Of a DNA stretch of 40,161 nucleotides, positions 1 through 8,865 are shown piece by piece; position 1 is the stretch's first letter; every line of letters starts with the position of its first letter. Source of the DNA: an uncultured Trichormus sp. GTDB lineage: Bacteria > Cyanobacteriota > Cyanobacteriia > Cyanobacteriales > Nostocaceae. The position numbers and the translations under genes are program-made. The stretch is from the NCBI GenBank assembly GCA_936914905.1, contig CAKZGI010000093.1, positions 1 to 40,161 of the forward strand, in the 5' to 3' direction. The notes below the pieces were generated by a model. The model was not told the DNA's origin and made no database searches. It saw only the letters and a program-made list of their open reading frames with translations.

Positions 1-62
1 TATATTCTGCCTCACCTATCACACTTGTCAATACCCCACCACCTCAATCCTTACAAAATTAC

Positions 63-290
63 CTAACTTTCATCTTCCAAAACACCACTGCGAATCATCA
101 ATTGTGGCCAAATTAACAGGAAAAATCCCATCCAAATTAGTACAGGTATAGCAACAAGAATTGTCAACCAGATGATTTTACATATTAACCAGCTACCACT
201 TATCAAAATCACCCCTGTGAGCATTATTGACCAGGGTTGACACCACCAACGTTTATAACTCCAGGGGCTTATCAGCTTTTTTTCAGACAT
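63..290 (-). CDS. Small two-helix membrane protein, probably DUF6737 family
   Basis: This 75-residue protein has a Trp-rich amphipathic N-terminus (SYKRWWCQPWSI, about residues 11-22) followed by two closely spaced hydrophobic segments at roughly residues 22-45 and 45-66. It is most likely a small integral membrane protein of the thylakoid or plasma membrane. Its overall pattern resembles a conserved cyanobacterial family of unknown function that I recall as DUF6737; that assignment is from memory. No function is known. The ATG at 288-290 is the only sensible start. It lies about 110 bases beyond the end of the next minus-strand gene, so co-transcription is possible. Confidence 0.7.
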   Translation of the reverse strand: MSEKKLISPWSYKRWWCQPWSIMLTGVILISGSWLICKIIWLTILVAIPVLIWMGFFLLIWPQLMIRSGVLEDES

Positions 291-400
291 TGTTTGTAGT
301 TAAAAAAGGTTTTTATCAAAATAAAGACAAAATGCAAGGAGTTCAAAAAAGCAGGAAATGATTAGTAGTAGGAATTTAATCCACTACAACTTGATAAAAT

Positions 401-874
401 TTAGCGTCCATCAGGATTCCATTTTTCTAAGGTTATATATTGATTCAGCACCAAATCCAAAGGCTCGATTACACCGGTGTAACTAGACACACGGAACCAA
501 TAAACGGGACTAGTAGTTTTGTCTGGGTGCTTTTCAAACACGCTCACTATATAAAAAGGTGCATCACGTGTGGGAGAATTATCGACATCTGCTGCAACTC
601 GTATACTTCCCCTAGAAAGTCTTTCAATTTCTCGTGCTTTGCGCTGCACTTGTGGCAGATTCCACACCAGATTGAAGGCTTTCTTTTCGTCTATGGTTCT
701 GGTAGCTTTATCTGTTTTAGCCGAAGCTGGTAAATAAGCTAATTGCTTATGACTATGGATTTCCTGACTATGGCCAATGTTTTCAATGCTTGAATATCCT
801 CCTAGCAGTCCTAGAATAAATGACGCAATTAGAGGGTAATGATTAAATTCTTTCCTGCTATTACCCCTAAACAT
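401..874 (-). CDS. Conserved cyanobacterial secreted or anchored protein of unknown function
   Basis: The protein has 157 residues. A hydrophobic stretch at about residues 13-27 (YPLIASFILGLLGGY) reads as a signal peptide or single N-terminal anchor, leaving a soluble domain outside the cytoplasm. The C-terminal half contains a YIVSVFEKHPD / VYWFRVSSYTGVI stretch that looks like beta strands of a small PepSY- or cystatin-like fold, but I do not recognise a named family. The ATG at 872-874 is supported by a strong GGAGG Shine-Dalgarno at about 883-888 on the minus strand. The frame is intact. Function unknown. Confidence 0.75.
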   Translation of the reverse strand: MFRGNSRKEFNHYPLIASFILGLLGGYSSIENIGHSQEIHSHKQLAYLPASAKTDKATRTIDEKKAFNLVWNLPQVQRKAREIERLSRGSIRVAADVDNSPTRDAPFYIVSVFEKHPDKTTSPVYWFRVSSYTGVIEPLDLVLNQYITLEKWNPDGR

Positions 875-1604
875 AATGATGCACCTCCGTGACTATATAG
901 TTTTGATCCCTGTATAAATATAATACCAGGGGTTAGACCCCCTATGTCTAGTCTTGACAAGAGTGTCAATGTTATTGTACGTAGCTGGTTTAGATTTGGC
1001 GAACATTTTCTTAACCTCCTTGAGCCACAAAATAGGATAGACAATACCGATCCCCACCTCATACCATCCTATAGCTGAACTGAGATTTTTGGGTAGGTGT
1101 CTGAGTCTTCATAGCCATGATCCCCATTCACAGCCATTTCCCAAATAGCTATGAATAAGCACTATGAAAATTTATAATTATTGTGGTTTTGATAATAAAT
1201 TGTTCTACTGAATTAGGTTGAAATTTTTACTTTAACAACCTAAGAAAAAATCCCAGAGTATGGTAGATGTTTGGCAACGATAAACCCTGATCAAATCAAA
1301 CTGAAAGCAATTTTAAAAGGGCTAATTTCCTGGCTTTAGTTTAATTTTCATTAACTAAATCAATTTCAAATCTGTATAATATTATTTTATTGAGGACAGT
1401 CTATTCAAAAATACGCGGTTATGTATTATGACGGTGAATAAGGTTTTAAAAACTTCTCACCATCAAAATGGATAATATCCTCAGGTGCATCAGCAATTCA
1501 AACCTCTGTTTCTCAGGCGATATCTGCTGTAAATTTACGAAAGGTATCTCGATTTCTGGTTTATTTGATTTAGAAATGTATGTTGGCATTTGCTACACAA
1601 GTAA
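875..1604. other. Long intergenic region, no gene seen
   Basis: About 730 bases with no open frame that resembles a protein in either strand. A short open frame at 829-1062 (minus) has no protein-like composition and overlaps the gene at 401-874. The stretch is AT-rich and holds the upstream region of the secreted protein gene, including the palindrome at 954-969. No RNA gene was recognised. Confidence 0.5.
954..969. promoter_or_regulatory. Operator-like palindrome TTGACA-AGAG-TGTCAA
   Basis: A perfect 6-bp inverted repeat with a 4-base spacer lies about 80-95 bases upstream of the ATG at 874. Either arm also reads as a consensus -35 hexamer. It could be a binding site for a dimeric regulator or simply a promoter element. 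No convincing -10 box at ideal spacing was found on the minus strand. Confidence 0.25.
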
Positions 1605-2419
1605 CTATAATGGCAGCGATGATTGTATGGAAAGTTGGTGTTTATCTATTTCATTTACTGAAAACCGAAAATCAGATTTTAAATAATCTCTTACACTTCG
1701 AGCCAAGTGAAAAGCAAAAAATGGTGGAACTGCATTACCTACTTGATTAAAACAAGTCGTTTCTGTCCCAACAAGTTCAAACCAGTCAGGAAAACTTTGT
1801 AACCTAGCAGCTTCTTTTTGCAATAAGCATCTTCATCTAACGTCAGGAAGTTTAATTCTGTGCATATCACCTGTTACACCAGCTAAGTTTCTACAGGTTA
1901 AAGTTCTTGCTGGTTTATCTAAATGTAGATCACAAGGACATTTGCAAAAAGAAGCTTTTTCATACTTGGCTACATATTCATCCATGTTAGATGTGAGCAA
2001 TTTTGATTCTGGAGGAGAGTGAAAAGCCATTTATTCTAAAGCTTCTCCTGCACTAATTTTAGTTTTCTGTATATTAGGAAATTTAAATTTCCCTTTATGT
2101 CCTACTACTATCAGACATTCCTGATTTTGAGGAACACTGAAATTAACAGCATTTAATAATTTCCAGTCTATGATGTAATCTAAATTTTGTAGAGATTGGA
2201 TAGTTTCATCCAAGTACCATTTACTTTTATAAAATAGACCCCGAACATTTTCAAATTACTTTTATAAAGTAGACCCCGAACATTTTCAAACAGCCAAATA
2301 TCTGGACAAAGTTTCTGAACTGCATTAATGAAAATCGGAAAGGCATCCCTTGTATCTTCTAAGCCTTTTTGGTTTCCACCTACACTAAAAGGTTGATAAG
2401 GAGAACCACCTATAATGAA
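1605..2419 (-). pseudogene. C5 cytosine DNA methyltransferase, 3' part (interrupted and decayed)
   Basis: This is the C-terminal two thirds of a Dcm-type 5-methylcytosine methyltransferase whose N-terminal part lies at 4499-4736, beyond an inserted IS. Reading 5' to 3' on the minus strand one finds motif IV, the ENV motif (FENVRGL), VPQNQE (motif VIII region, normally PQNRxR), a target-recognition stretch with LDKPARTLTCRNLAG, and motifs IX-X (EAARLQSFPDWFEL, QVGNAVPP). The catalytic PCQ of motif IV is PYQ here, so the nucleophilic cysteine is lost. Further lesions are a 35-bp tandem duplication (2221-2290) that shifts the frame after ENVRGL, a TAA at 2031-2033 and a TGA at 1833-1835. The gene cannot make an active enzyme. 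Confidence 0.9.
2221..2290. repeat. 35-bp tandem duplication inside the methyltransferase pseudogene
   Basis: Copies at 2221-2255 and 2256-2290 differ at one base (AAAAT versus AAAGT). The unit length is not a multiple of three, so the duplication shifts the reading frame just after the ENVRGL motif. Removing one copy restores a continuous frame from the motif IV region into the MDETIQSL stretch. Confidence 0.9.
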
Positions 2420-4498
2420 CCCAGATTTCGCACTTCATTTTGTAGTACATTTACATGTGTAAAGAAATTAAAAAAGGCTACGTAGCAAACACATACTTGA
2501 AATAGTAAAAAAATAGACAATACAATAAAAATTGCCAAGAACTTGGAACTGGTAGGTATTGACAATAAATTCAGAATAAAAGATGAGAAAATGAATGTAA
2601 ATGAGCCTGAATTAAATAAAAACACCCAAAAATATGAATTACCAAAAAGAAGAGTTTGAGAGGAAGAACTTGGATCACTTGGGAATAATAGCAGGAATAA
2701 TAGATTAGATAGGAATTCTAGAAAAAATGAATGAGATATTCTTAATAGATAGTAGAGGGAAAGTGAATACAGCAGAAATAGTCAAAGCAATCATTCTGAA
2801 TAGACTAGGTTTTGTATAGAGACCATTATATTTATTTCCTCAATTTTTTGAGGAGAAAGCCATAGAACATTTATTAGGAGCGGGAATTGAAGGCGAAGAT
2901 TTAAATGATGGTAAAATAGGCAGAGTAATGGATAAGCTATACAAATATGGATTAACTAAATTGTTCCTAATAATTGCCTTAGAAGTATTAAAAAAATATG
3001 GAGTAGCAACCAAATATTCCCATTTGGATCCAACCTCATTGCGTTTGCATGGAGAGTATAATAATTGTCTAAATAATTTAGGACAAGAATTAGGAATGAA
3101 CCGAGAAAATCCGATTAATATCACACAAGGATATTCTCATGACCATCGTCCAGACTTAAAACAATGTATATTAGATTTAATAGTAAGTAGTGACAGAGAT
3201 ATACCCTTATTTTTCAGAGGAGCATCAGGAAATGAATCAGATAAAGTAGTATTTGCTTAAATCTTGGTGGAGTATGACAAACAAATAGATTTTGAAAGTA
3301 TAATGCTTGCTGATAGTGCATTATATAGAGAAAGTAATTTAAAATTAATGTCGAACATGAAATGGATAAGTCGAGTACCTTTATCCATTAAAAAAGCCAA
3401 AAACTTGGTCAAAGCATTTACCAGTACAGAACTGAAACCAGGTGAAATCAAAGGATATAACTATCAAGAAGAAAAAGTATTTTATGGGGGAATATAGCAA
3501 AGATAGCTATTGGTAGAAAGTGCAGAGGGAAAAAAAGTAGACTTAAAGAAATTAACCCAAAGCATTCAAGAGGAGTTTCTAAAACTTAGTAGACAAGTAG
3601 GTAGATTAGTCAAGGAAGAATTTGAACAGACATAGTTAGCGGAATTAAAAATTAAAGAACTGGCAGCAAAATTAAAATATCATAAAATGTCAGACTTAGA
3701 AATTACTAAGAGATTAAATAAAGGACAAACAGTAGTTTGTCAAGTAAGAGGTAAACTAATAGAAAATCAGGAGTTAATCACCCAATATCATAACTCTTAT
3801 GGTCGATTTATTTCAGCAACGAATATTTTCGAGACAACCGAATTAGAAACCATATAAATATCGAGAATATATAAAGAACAGCAATTAACAGAAAGAGGAT
3901 TTAGATTTATCAAGGACCCGTTATTTTTCGCCGATAGTCTTTTTGTAAGAAATCCAGCAAGAGTAGAGATAATGATTATGTTAATGGCACTGTGTCTTTT
4001 GGTTTATAATCTGGGACAAAGACAATTAAGAATCTCGTTAAAGACGCAAAAAGCTACAGTTAAAAATCAACTGAATAAACCTACAGAATCCCCTACTTTA
4101 CCTTGGATATTTCAGAGCCTGTGCGTTGGGTGGGTTCCCCGACTTGGAGCAACTGGCGTATGTTTTCAAGGGATTCATCTTCTGATTACACAAGGAGTTG
4201 ATAGGATTGTGAACTTGACAAAAGTATTATTTATCTTCTTAGTTTTCAAATCTTTAATTCACTATTGCTCAAGTCTCTAATTCACTATTGCATAGTCTTA
4301 TATTTTTATAAGTGATTAAAAAATTCGAATTAAACTTAAACATTGTTGTCTAACTAGCTTTTTTTACAAAAAAATAAAGCTGGAACTTTGACGTGCACAA
4401 TTTATATTTTCATGGCTACTGGATTCTTAAAAACTATAGTTCTGAATTGCCTGTAAATGTAGTTGATTCATGTTACTTATTGAAATGCGAAATGTGGG
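2420..4498 (+). mobile_element. IS1634-type insertion sequence (about 2.08 kb), inactivated
   Basis: The ends are imperfect terminal inverted repeats. The left end at 2420-2437 reads CCCAGATTTCGCACTTCA and the right end at 4481-4498, read inward, is CCCACATTTCGCATTTCA (16 of 18 identical). Inside lies one transposase gene of the DUF4277/IS1634 type (2634-4280). The element sits inside the C5 methyltransferase gene: the protein sequence ends at PPATVI on the 4499 side and resumes with IIGG at 2419. The flanks TTCAT and GTAAT (minus strand) might be a decayed 5-bp target duplication, but only 3 of 5 bases match. The family assignment rests on the protein sequence. Confidence 0.85.
2634..4280 (+). 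pseudogene. IS1634-family transposase, seven in-frame stops
   Basis: The whole gene reads in one frame for 549 codons from the ATG at 2634 (MNYQKEEFERKNLDHLGII) to the TAA at 4278-4280, a normal size for this family. Recognisable blocks are the N-terminal DUF4277-like region (about codons 12-100), the catalytic-core start KYSHLDPTSLRLHGEY (about codon 125), LADSALYRESN (about codon 223) and the C-terminal MLMALCLLVYNLGQRQLR (about codons 449-466). Stops fall at 2706, 2817, 3258, 3495, 3504, 3633 and 3855 (first bases). There is no frameshift. Active protein from this copy is not possible without suppression of all the stops. Confidence 0.88.
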
Positions 4499-4736
4499 AT
4501 TACAGTTGCTGGTGGTAATTCTGTTTCAGGTGTGAGAAATACTTGAGTACAGTTTCCCTTTAGTTTTTTTTATATGTTGCACAGGAATCAGTATCTATTC
4601 CAAAGCCATGAGTTTCAAAACCTTGTGCTTGAAATCCCAAGGATAAGCCACCATAACCAGCAAATAAATCTACCACTAATGGACTACGAGATAACGCAGG
4701 TTTAAGTAAATTGTTGAGATAATCCGAGTAGCTCAT
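4499..4736 (-). pseudogene. C5 cytosine DNA methyltransferase, 5' part (motif I)
   Basis: Starting at the ATG at 4734-4736, the translation gives MSYSDYLNNLLKPAL followed by motif I, DLFAGYGGLSLGFQAQGF, the S-adenosylmethionine-binding loop of Dcm-type methyltransferases. A small deletion after ATYKKN shifts the frame. After correction the sequence runs GNCTQVFLTPETELPP and ends at the IS boundary, exactly where motif IV should follow. The remainder of the gene is at 1605-2419. The N-terminal part lies only about 45 bases upstream, in transcription order, of the start of the IS sequence as drawn and next to murG, but no functional link is implied. Confidence 0.88.
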
Positions 4737-4782
4737 CCTGGGTTAAATTTCTAGAGTTTCTTATTTAGATTTCATCTGCTTT

Positions 4783-5856
4783 TTACCTAGCTATAACTTC
4801 TCGCACCAAAGCTGCTAATTGATCAGCACTATCGGGAACTGCGATCGCTTTGGCATTTTCTCCCATCTTGGCCAATTGTGCTGGTGACTGCAATAAATCT
4901 AAAACCCGCTGTTGCAATATCTCCAGTGTCAACTCTGACTGTTTAAAAGTTAAAGCTGCACCAACCTCAGTAAAAACAGCAGCATTATAAGATTGATGAT
5001 CTTCCGCTGCAAAAGGATAAGGTATTAAAATTGCTGGTGTACCACACACCGCTAATTCTGTTAAACTCCCAGCACCAGAACGACTGATAGCTAAATTTGC
5101 ACGGCGCAACAAAGCCGCCATGTTATCGTAAAAAGGTAAGACTCTATACTGGGGATGTTGTAAACTTTCCGCTTCTGGATCGTTATCACCTGTTAAATGG
5201 ACTACATAAGCACCAGCATCAAACCAAGCTTGAGCCGACTGACGCACCAATTTATTGACAGCTACGGCACCCTGACTACCACCAAACACGACAATTAGGG
5301 GAACACCGTTAGGAATTGGCAAGTCTAGGCCATTATCAACTGCTGGATGGAGGAATTGAGAACGGACAGGAGTACCCACACAGACAGTTTTACCACCAGG
5401 TAAATATTTAGAAGCGACTGCAAATCCCACAGCTACTGCACTACACCAAGGGCCAAAAAAGCGGGTAACTTTACCAGGTAAAGCGTTAGACTCATGAAAA
5501 ACAACAGGTAAACCCAAAGAACGCGCTGCTATGACTGCAGGCCCAGCAATATAACCACCAGTGGTAAATATTCCTTGGAAATTCCCCTGTTTGAGAATAC
5601 GTCTCACTGCTAAAATTGAACCTATGAGTTTCAACAAGATTGGTACCGACGAAAGACTCAGACCTTGCTGAAAACCTTCAATAGTAATGGTATTCAGAGG
5701 ATATTGCTCAGGAACGAGTTGAGTTTCTAGTCTATTCGGAACACCAAGCCATTCAATTTTATATTCTTGTAATTTTTCTGCTAATGCGATCGCTGGGAAT
5801 AAATGTCCACCAGTCCCACTAGCAGCTATGAGTAATTTTATGGGTACTTTTGCCAT
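4783..5856 (-). CDS. murG: MurG, lipid II-forming GlcNAc transferase
   Basis: MurG transfers N-acetylglucosamine from UDP-GlcNAc to undecaprenyl-pyrophosphoryl-MurNAc-pentapeptide (lipid I) to make lipid II, at the cytoplasmic face of the membrane. The 357-residue protein has the expected GT-B (GT28) layout: the N-terminal glycine-rich loop AASGTGGHLFPAIALAE (residues 10-26), GGYIAGP in the acceptor domain, the second glycine loop FGGSQGAVAVNKL (about 194-206), and the UDP-GlcNAc signature SRSGAGSLTELAV followed by IPYPFAAEDHQ. Length and motifs are normal for the family. It starts at the ATG at 5854-5856. It is not in an obvious cell-wall operon here. Confidence 0.96.
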   Translation of the reverse strand: MAKVPIKLLIAASGTGGHLFPAIALAEKLQEYKIEWLGVPNRLETQLVPEQYPLNTITIEGFQQGLSLSSVPILLKLIGSILAVRRILKQGNFQGIFTTGGYIAGPAVIAARSLGLPVVFHESNALPGKVTRFFGPWCSAVAVGFAVASKYLPGGKTVCVGTPVRSQFLHPAVDNGLDLPIPNGVPLIVVFGGSQGAVAVNKLVRQSAQAWFDAGAYVVHLTGDNDPEAESLQHPQYRVLPFYDNMAALLRRANLAISRSGAGSLTELAVCGTPAILIPYPFAAEDHQSYNAAVFTEVGAALTFKQSELTLEILQQRVLDLLQSPAQLAKMGENAKAIAVPDSADQLAALVREVIAR

Positions 5857-6041
5857 TCAAGCTATACCATTTAGCGCCTAGCTTATCTTAAACTTGAGAT
5901 TCTGTTTTGGGTAACTGGGTTTTCAATTGATTGATTGCCCTATCCACTAAAATCAAGTTATCACAGAATAGTGGACTTAATCCTCACTTACTTATAAACA
6001 AATTCCTGACCTTTGGGGAGCAAATCAGTAAAATCTTACTA

Positions 6042-6851
6042 ATGACTAACATTATTCCTTTATTAATGAAACACAACAAAACATTTCCTCTGGGTATTTC
6101 CCTGGTTTCGTTCCTACTAATACTTGGCTTCAGTAGTAATGAGCAATTTGCTCAAGCTGCTACACCAGAAAATGCACCCGCAATACTGAAAAACCTGCTG
6201 ACTCAAATTGATACAGCTTCTAGTCGGGGTGATGTTAACAGTGTTATGCAATTTTACAGTCCCAATTTCACTCATGGCGATGGCTTAAACCGCCAAACTT
6301 TGGAACAAGCATTGACATCTTTCTGGAAGCGTTATCCCCAATTAAGCTACAGCACACGCCTACAATCTTGGAAATTTGAAGGGAATACTATCATTGCCGA
6401 AACTGTCACCAAAATTACAGGTTTACCTTCTGCTAACAGCAATAATTTGGCTCTCAACGCCACAATTACTTCCCGTCAACGTCTTGCTGGTACAAAAATT
6501 GTGTGTCAAGAAATTTTATCAGAACGCACTCAACTTACTTCTGGTAACAAAGCACCCCAAGTAGAAATTAAATTACCTCAACAGGTTAAAGTTAGTCAGC
6601 GATATAGCTTTGATGCTATTGTCCAAGAACCATTGGGTAATGATTTCCTGTTCGGGAGTGCATTAGAAGAAACCATTCAACCCACTAAATATCTCAGTCC
6701 TACACCTGTAAATTTAGAATTACTCACTGCTGGTGGATTGTTTAAAACCGGACGCGCTCCATCTACACCTGGTCATCAATGGATTTCTGCTGTTATTCTT
6801 CGTAATGATGGCATGACAATGATTACTCAGCGTTTAGTGGTGAAAAAATAA
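6042..6851 (+). CDS. Exported NTF2-like (SnoaL-like) protein
   Basis: From the ATG at 6042 the protein has about 269 residues. The N-terminus (KHNKTFPLGISLVSFLLILG, about residues 10-29) is a classic signal peptide, with a likely cleavage site after QFAQA. The next 110 residues (LLTQIDTASSRGDVNSVMQF, then HGDGL and FWKRYPQLSY) follow the cone-shaped alpha+beta NTF2/SnoaL pattern. The remaining C-terminal half is beta-rich. No catalytic residues can be argued, so the role in the periplasm is unknown. The frame also extends upstream to a TTG at 5931. I chose 6042 because it puts the signal peptide close to the start. The ATG at 6066 is an alternative. Confidence 0.8.
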   Translation: MTNIIPLLMKHNKTFPLGISLVSFLLILGFSSNEQFAQAATPENAPAILKNLLTQIDTASSRGDVNSVMQFYSPNFTHGDGLNRQTLEQALTSFWKRYPQLSYSTRLQSWKFEGNTIIAETVTKITGLPSANSNNLALNATITSRQRLAGTKIVCQEILSERTQLTSGNKAPQVEIKLPQQVKVSQRYSFDAIVQEPLGNDFLFGSALEETIQPTKYLSPTPVNLELLTAGGLFKTGRAPSTPGHQWISAVILRNDGMTMITQRLVVKK

Positions 6852-6942
6852 TAAATTAGTCAGTAGTCATTAGTCTTTGTAAATCAACAAATGACAATTG
6901 ACATCTGACATTTAATCTGACATTTAATATGATGTTAGTTTA

Positions 6943-6980
6943 AATACCAATCATCTCCATTGGGGGTAGTAATTGGTATT
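6943..6980 (+). terminator. Possible terminator hairpin after the NTF2-like gene
   Basis: AATACCAAT (6943-6951) pairs with ATTGGTATT (6972-6980) around a 20-base loop, about 90 bases after the stop codon. No U-run follows, so it may be only a structured spacer. Confidence 0.3.
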
Positions 6981-7049
6981 GATGATTGAGAAGCGTAATG
7001 ATCAAACAAACTAAGTGTTGTTAGTAATAATGCAAATGTGGTATAGTTT

Positions 7050-7820
7050 ATGACCTATGTAAACAACCAAATCGTATTAATCACCGGTGCAAGTAGCGGA
7101 ATTGGTGCGTCTTGTGCTAAAGTCTTTGCTCAAGCTGGTGGAAAACTGATTTTAGCAGCCCGACGGTGCTATCGCTTGCAAGAATTTGCCAAGACCTTAA
7201 ATTTACCAGATGACAAAATCCATTTATTGCAACTTGATGTGTGTGATCGCACGTCCGTCGAATCTGCTATTTCTAATTTACCCCCCTATTGGTCAAAAAT
7301 CGACATCTTAATCAACAATGCTGGTTTAAGTCGCGGTTTAAATAAACTATATGAAGGCGATTTCCAAGACTGGGAGGAAATGATTGATACTAATATCAAA
7401 GGTTTACTCTACCTTACCCGTTACGTAGTTCCCAGTATGGTAAAACGAAATCGAGGACATATCATTAATATCGGTTCTATTGCGGGACATCAAACTTACC
7501 CCGGTGGTAATGTTTATTGTGGTACAAAAGCTGCAGTCAAAGCTATTTCTGAAGGTTTAAAACAAGACTTGTTAGGTACTCCTGTGCGTGTGAGTTCCGT
7601 TGACCCTGGAATGGTAGAAACAGAATTTAGTGAAGTACGATTTCATGGGGATACAGAACGAGCTAAAAAGGTTTATGAAGGTGTTACTCCCCTTACCCCT
7701 GATGATGTTGCTGATGTCGTATTTTTCTGTGCCACTAGACCTACTCACGTTAATATTAACGAAGTCATACTCATGCCAGTTGATCAAGCTAGTGCAACTT
7801 TAGTAAATAGAAAGTTGTAG
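7050..7820 (+). CDS. SDR-family NAD(P)-dependent oxidoreductase (YdfG-like)
   Basis: A classical short-chain dehydrogenase of 256 residues. The cofactor loop TGASSGIG is at residues 13-20, NNAG at about 88-91, a serine in IGSIAG at about 143, and the catalytic Tyr/Lys pair in VYCGTKAAVK at about 155-164. Arginines in LAARRCYRL after the second strand favour NADP(H). The sequence matches the YdfG/serine 3-dehydrogenase-like subgroup, which reduces 3-hydroxy acids or semialdehydes; the actual substrate cannot be read from sequence. The frame is intact. A second, broken SDR follows 29 bases downstream, so the two were probably an operon or tandem pair. Confidence 0.92.
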   Translation: MTYVNNQIVLITGASSGIGASCAKVFAQAGGKLILAARRCYRLQEFAKTLNLPDDKIHLLQLDVCDRTSVESAISNLPPYWSKIDILINNAGLSRGLNKLYEGDFQDWEEMIDTNIKGLLYLTRYVVPSMVKRNRGHIINIGSIAGHQTYPGGNVYCGTKAAVKAISEGLKQDLLGTPVRVSSVDPGMVETEFSEVRFHGDTERAKKVYEGVTPLTPDDVADVVFFCATRPTHVNINEVILMPVDQASATLVNRKL

Positions 7821-7849
7821 ATAACCTCTCTATTCAGGAGAAAATTACC

Positions 7850-8564
7850 ATGAATAGCACCAAAAAGTTAGGTGTTTTTACTGGTGCAAATCGGGGTTTA
7901 GGATTTGAAGCATCTCGGCAATTAGCTAAAAATGGATATCATGTAATCTCACCAGTCGAGATGAAGCCAAAGATCAAAAGGCAGCGGAAACATTACAAAA
8001 TGAAGGATTAAGTATCACATTTCATCCTTTAGATGTTACCAGTTATGAAAGTTTCCAATAATTAGCAGATTTCATTCAAAAAGAATTTGGTAAACTCGAT
8101 GTTTTCATTAAAAATGTAGGTATCTTGCTAGATTGGAGAGATCAAGGGAATAGCATTTTCGATACTCAAATAGAAACACACCATAAACATTGGTTTCCAA
8201 TGTTTATGGTGTGTTTCGAGTTAATAAGGCTTTATTTCCCTTGATGAAAGCTCAAAACTATGGAAGAATTGTTAATGTTTCTTCTGGGATCGGACAATTA
8301 ACACATATGGAAGGTGGATATACTGGATATCGTCTTTCCAAAACTGCGTTAAATGCTCTCACTCCAATTTTAGCAAATGAATTGCAAATCAATAATATTT
8401 TGGTTAGTTCTGTTTGTCCTGGATGGGTAAAAACTGATATGGGAGGTTCAGCAGCACTCCCTACCCCATAAGAAGGAGTTGATACTATTATCTGGTTAGC
8501 AACTCTTGCAGATGGAATTCCTACGGGTAACTTTTTCCGAGATCGTCAACCGATAGCTTGGTAA
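7850..8564 (+). pseudogene. Second SDR-family oxidoreductase, broken
   Basis: This starts with a good ribosome-binding site (CAGGAG) and the ATG at 7850. The cofactor loop is TGANRGLGFE. A frameshift near 7960 follows the second strand; the other frame then gives DEAKDQKAAETLQNEGL. Later lesions are a TAA at about 8059, a scrambled stretch around 8173-8217 (a perfect palindrome) and a TAA at about 8469. Recognisable late motifs are NVYGVFRV, NVSSGIGQLT, the catalytic YRLSKTALN and CPGWVKTDMGG. It resembles carbonyl-reductase-like SDRs of cyanobacteria and plants and ends at PIAW. Multiple lesions make it non-functional. Confidence 0.9.
8173..8217. repeat. Perfect 21-bp palindrome with 3-base loop inside the SDR pseudogene
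   Basis: The arms at 8173-8193 and 8197-8217 are exact reverse complements around TTT. The right arm encodes the native NVYGVF stretch. The left arm replaces expected coding sequence and breaks the frame, so the palindrome looks newly made by copying the right arm. Confidence 0.92.
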
Positions 8565-8797
8565 CTGGTAAGTATCTCAACTTTGAGAAACAAAATACCC
8601 AGATATCTGAAGAATCTCAAAAATTAGCTTCTTAGACTTCTGACATTTCTGAAAATAACTCTAGAACAGATTAGAAGTCTGAGATTTTATAGTGTAGATA
8701 ATCTACTCGTCTATTCATAGACTAGGGAGCATCCCAAATGTGTAAGTTTATTTTTATCTGAATCTTATAACTTATCCAAGGTATGAAATAAATGAAG

Positions 8798-8865
8798 CGC
8801 GTATCGCTAACGCGTAGCGTCCGATAGGGATAGACGGAAAGATAGCGAAGGAAAGAGAGCCTCAA
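8798..8865. repeat. Dispersed GC-rich interspersed repeat
   Basis: A block rich in CGC and TAGCG words (GCGTATCGCTAACGCGTAGC, then GATAGGGATAGACGG), of the kind scattered between genes in Nostocales. It appears to abut the 3' end of the unidentified minus-strand remnant. Related words recur at 15540-15575 and 39285-39400 in this window. Confidence 0.5.

Noticed and set aside
829-1062. Open frame of 77 codons on the minus strand upstream of the secreted protein gene
   Set aside because: Composition is not protein-like, it overlaps the well-supported gene at 401-874 and it has no ribosome site.
2410-2625. Minus-strand open frame of 71 codons with a hydrophobic sequence
   Set aside because: It lies across the IS left end and its AT-rich leader; the hydrophobic residues are a by-product of A/T-rich sequence.
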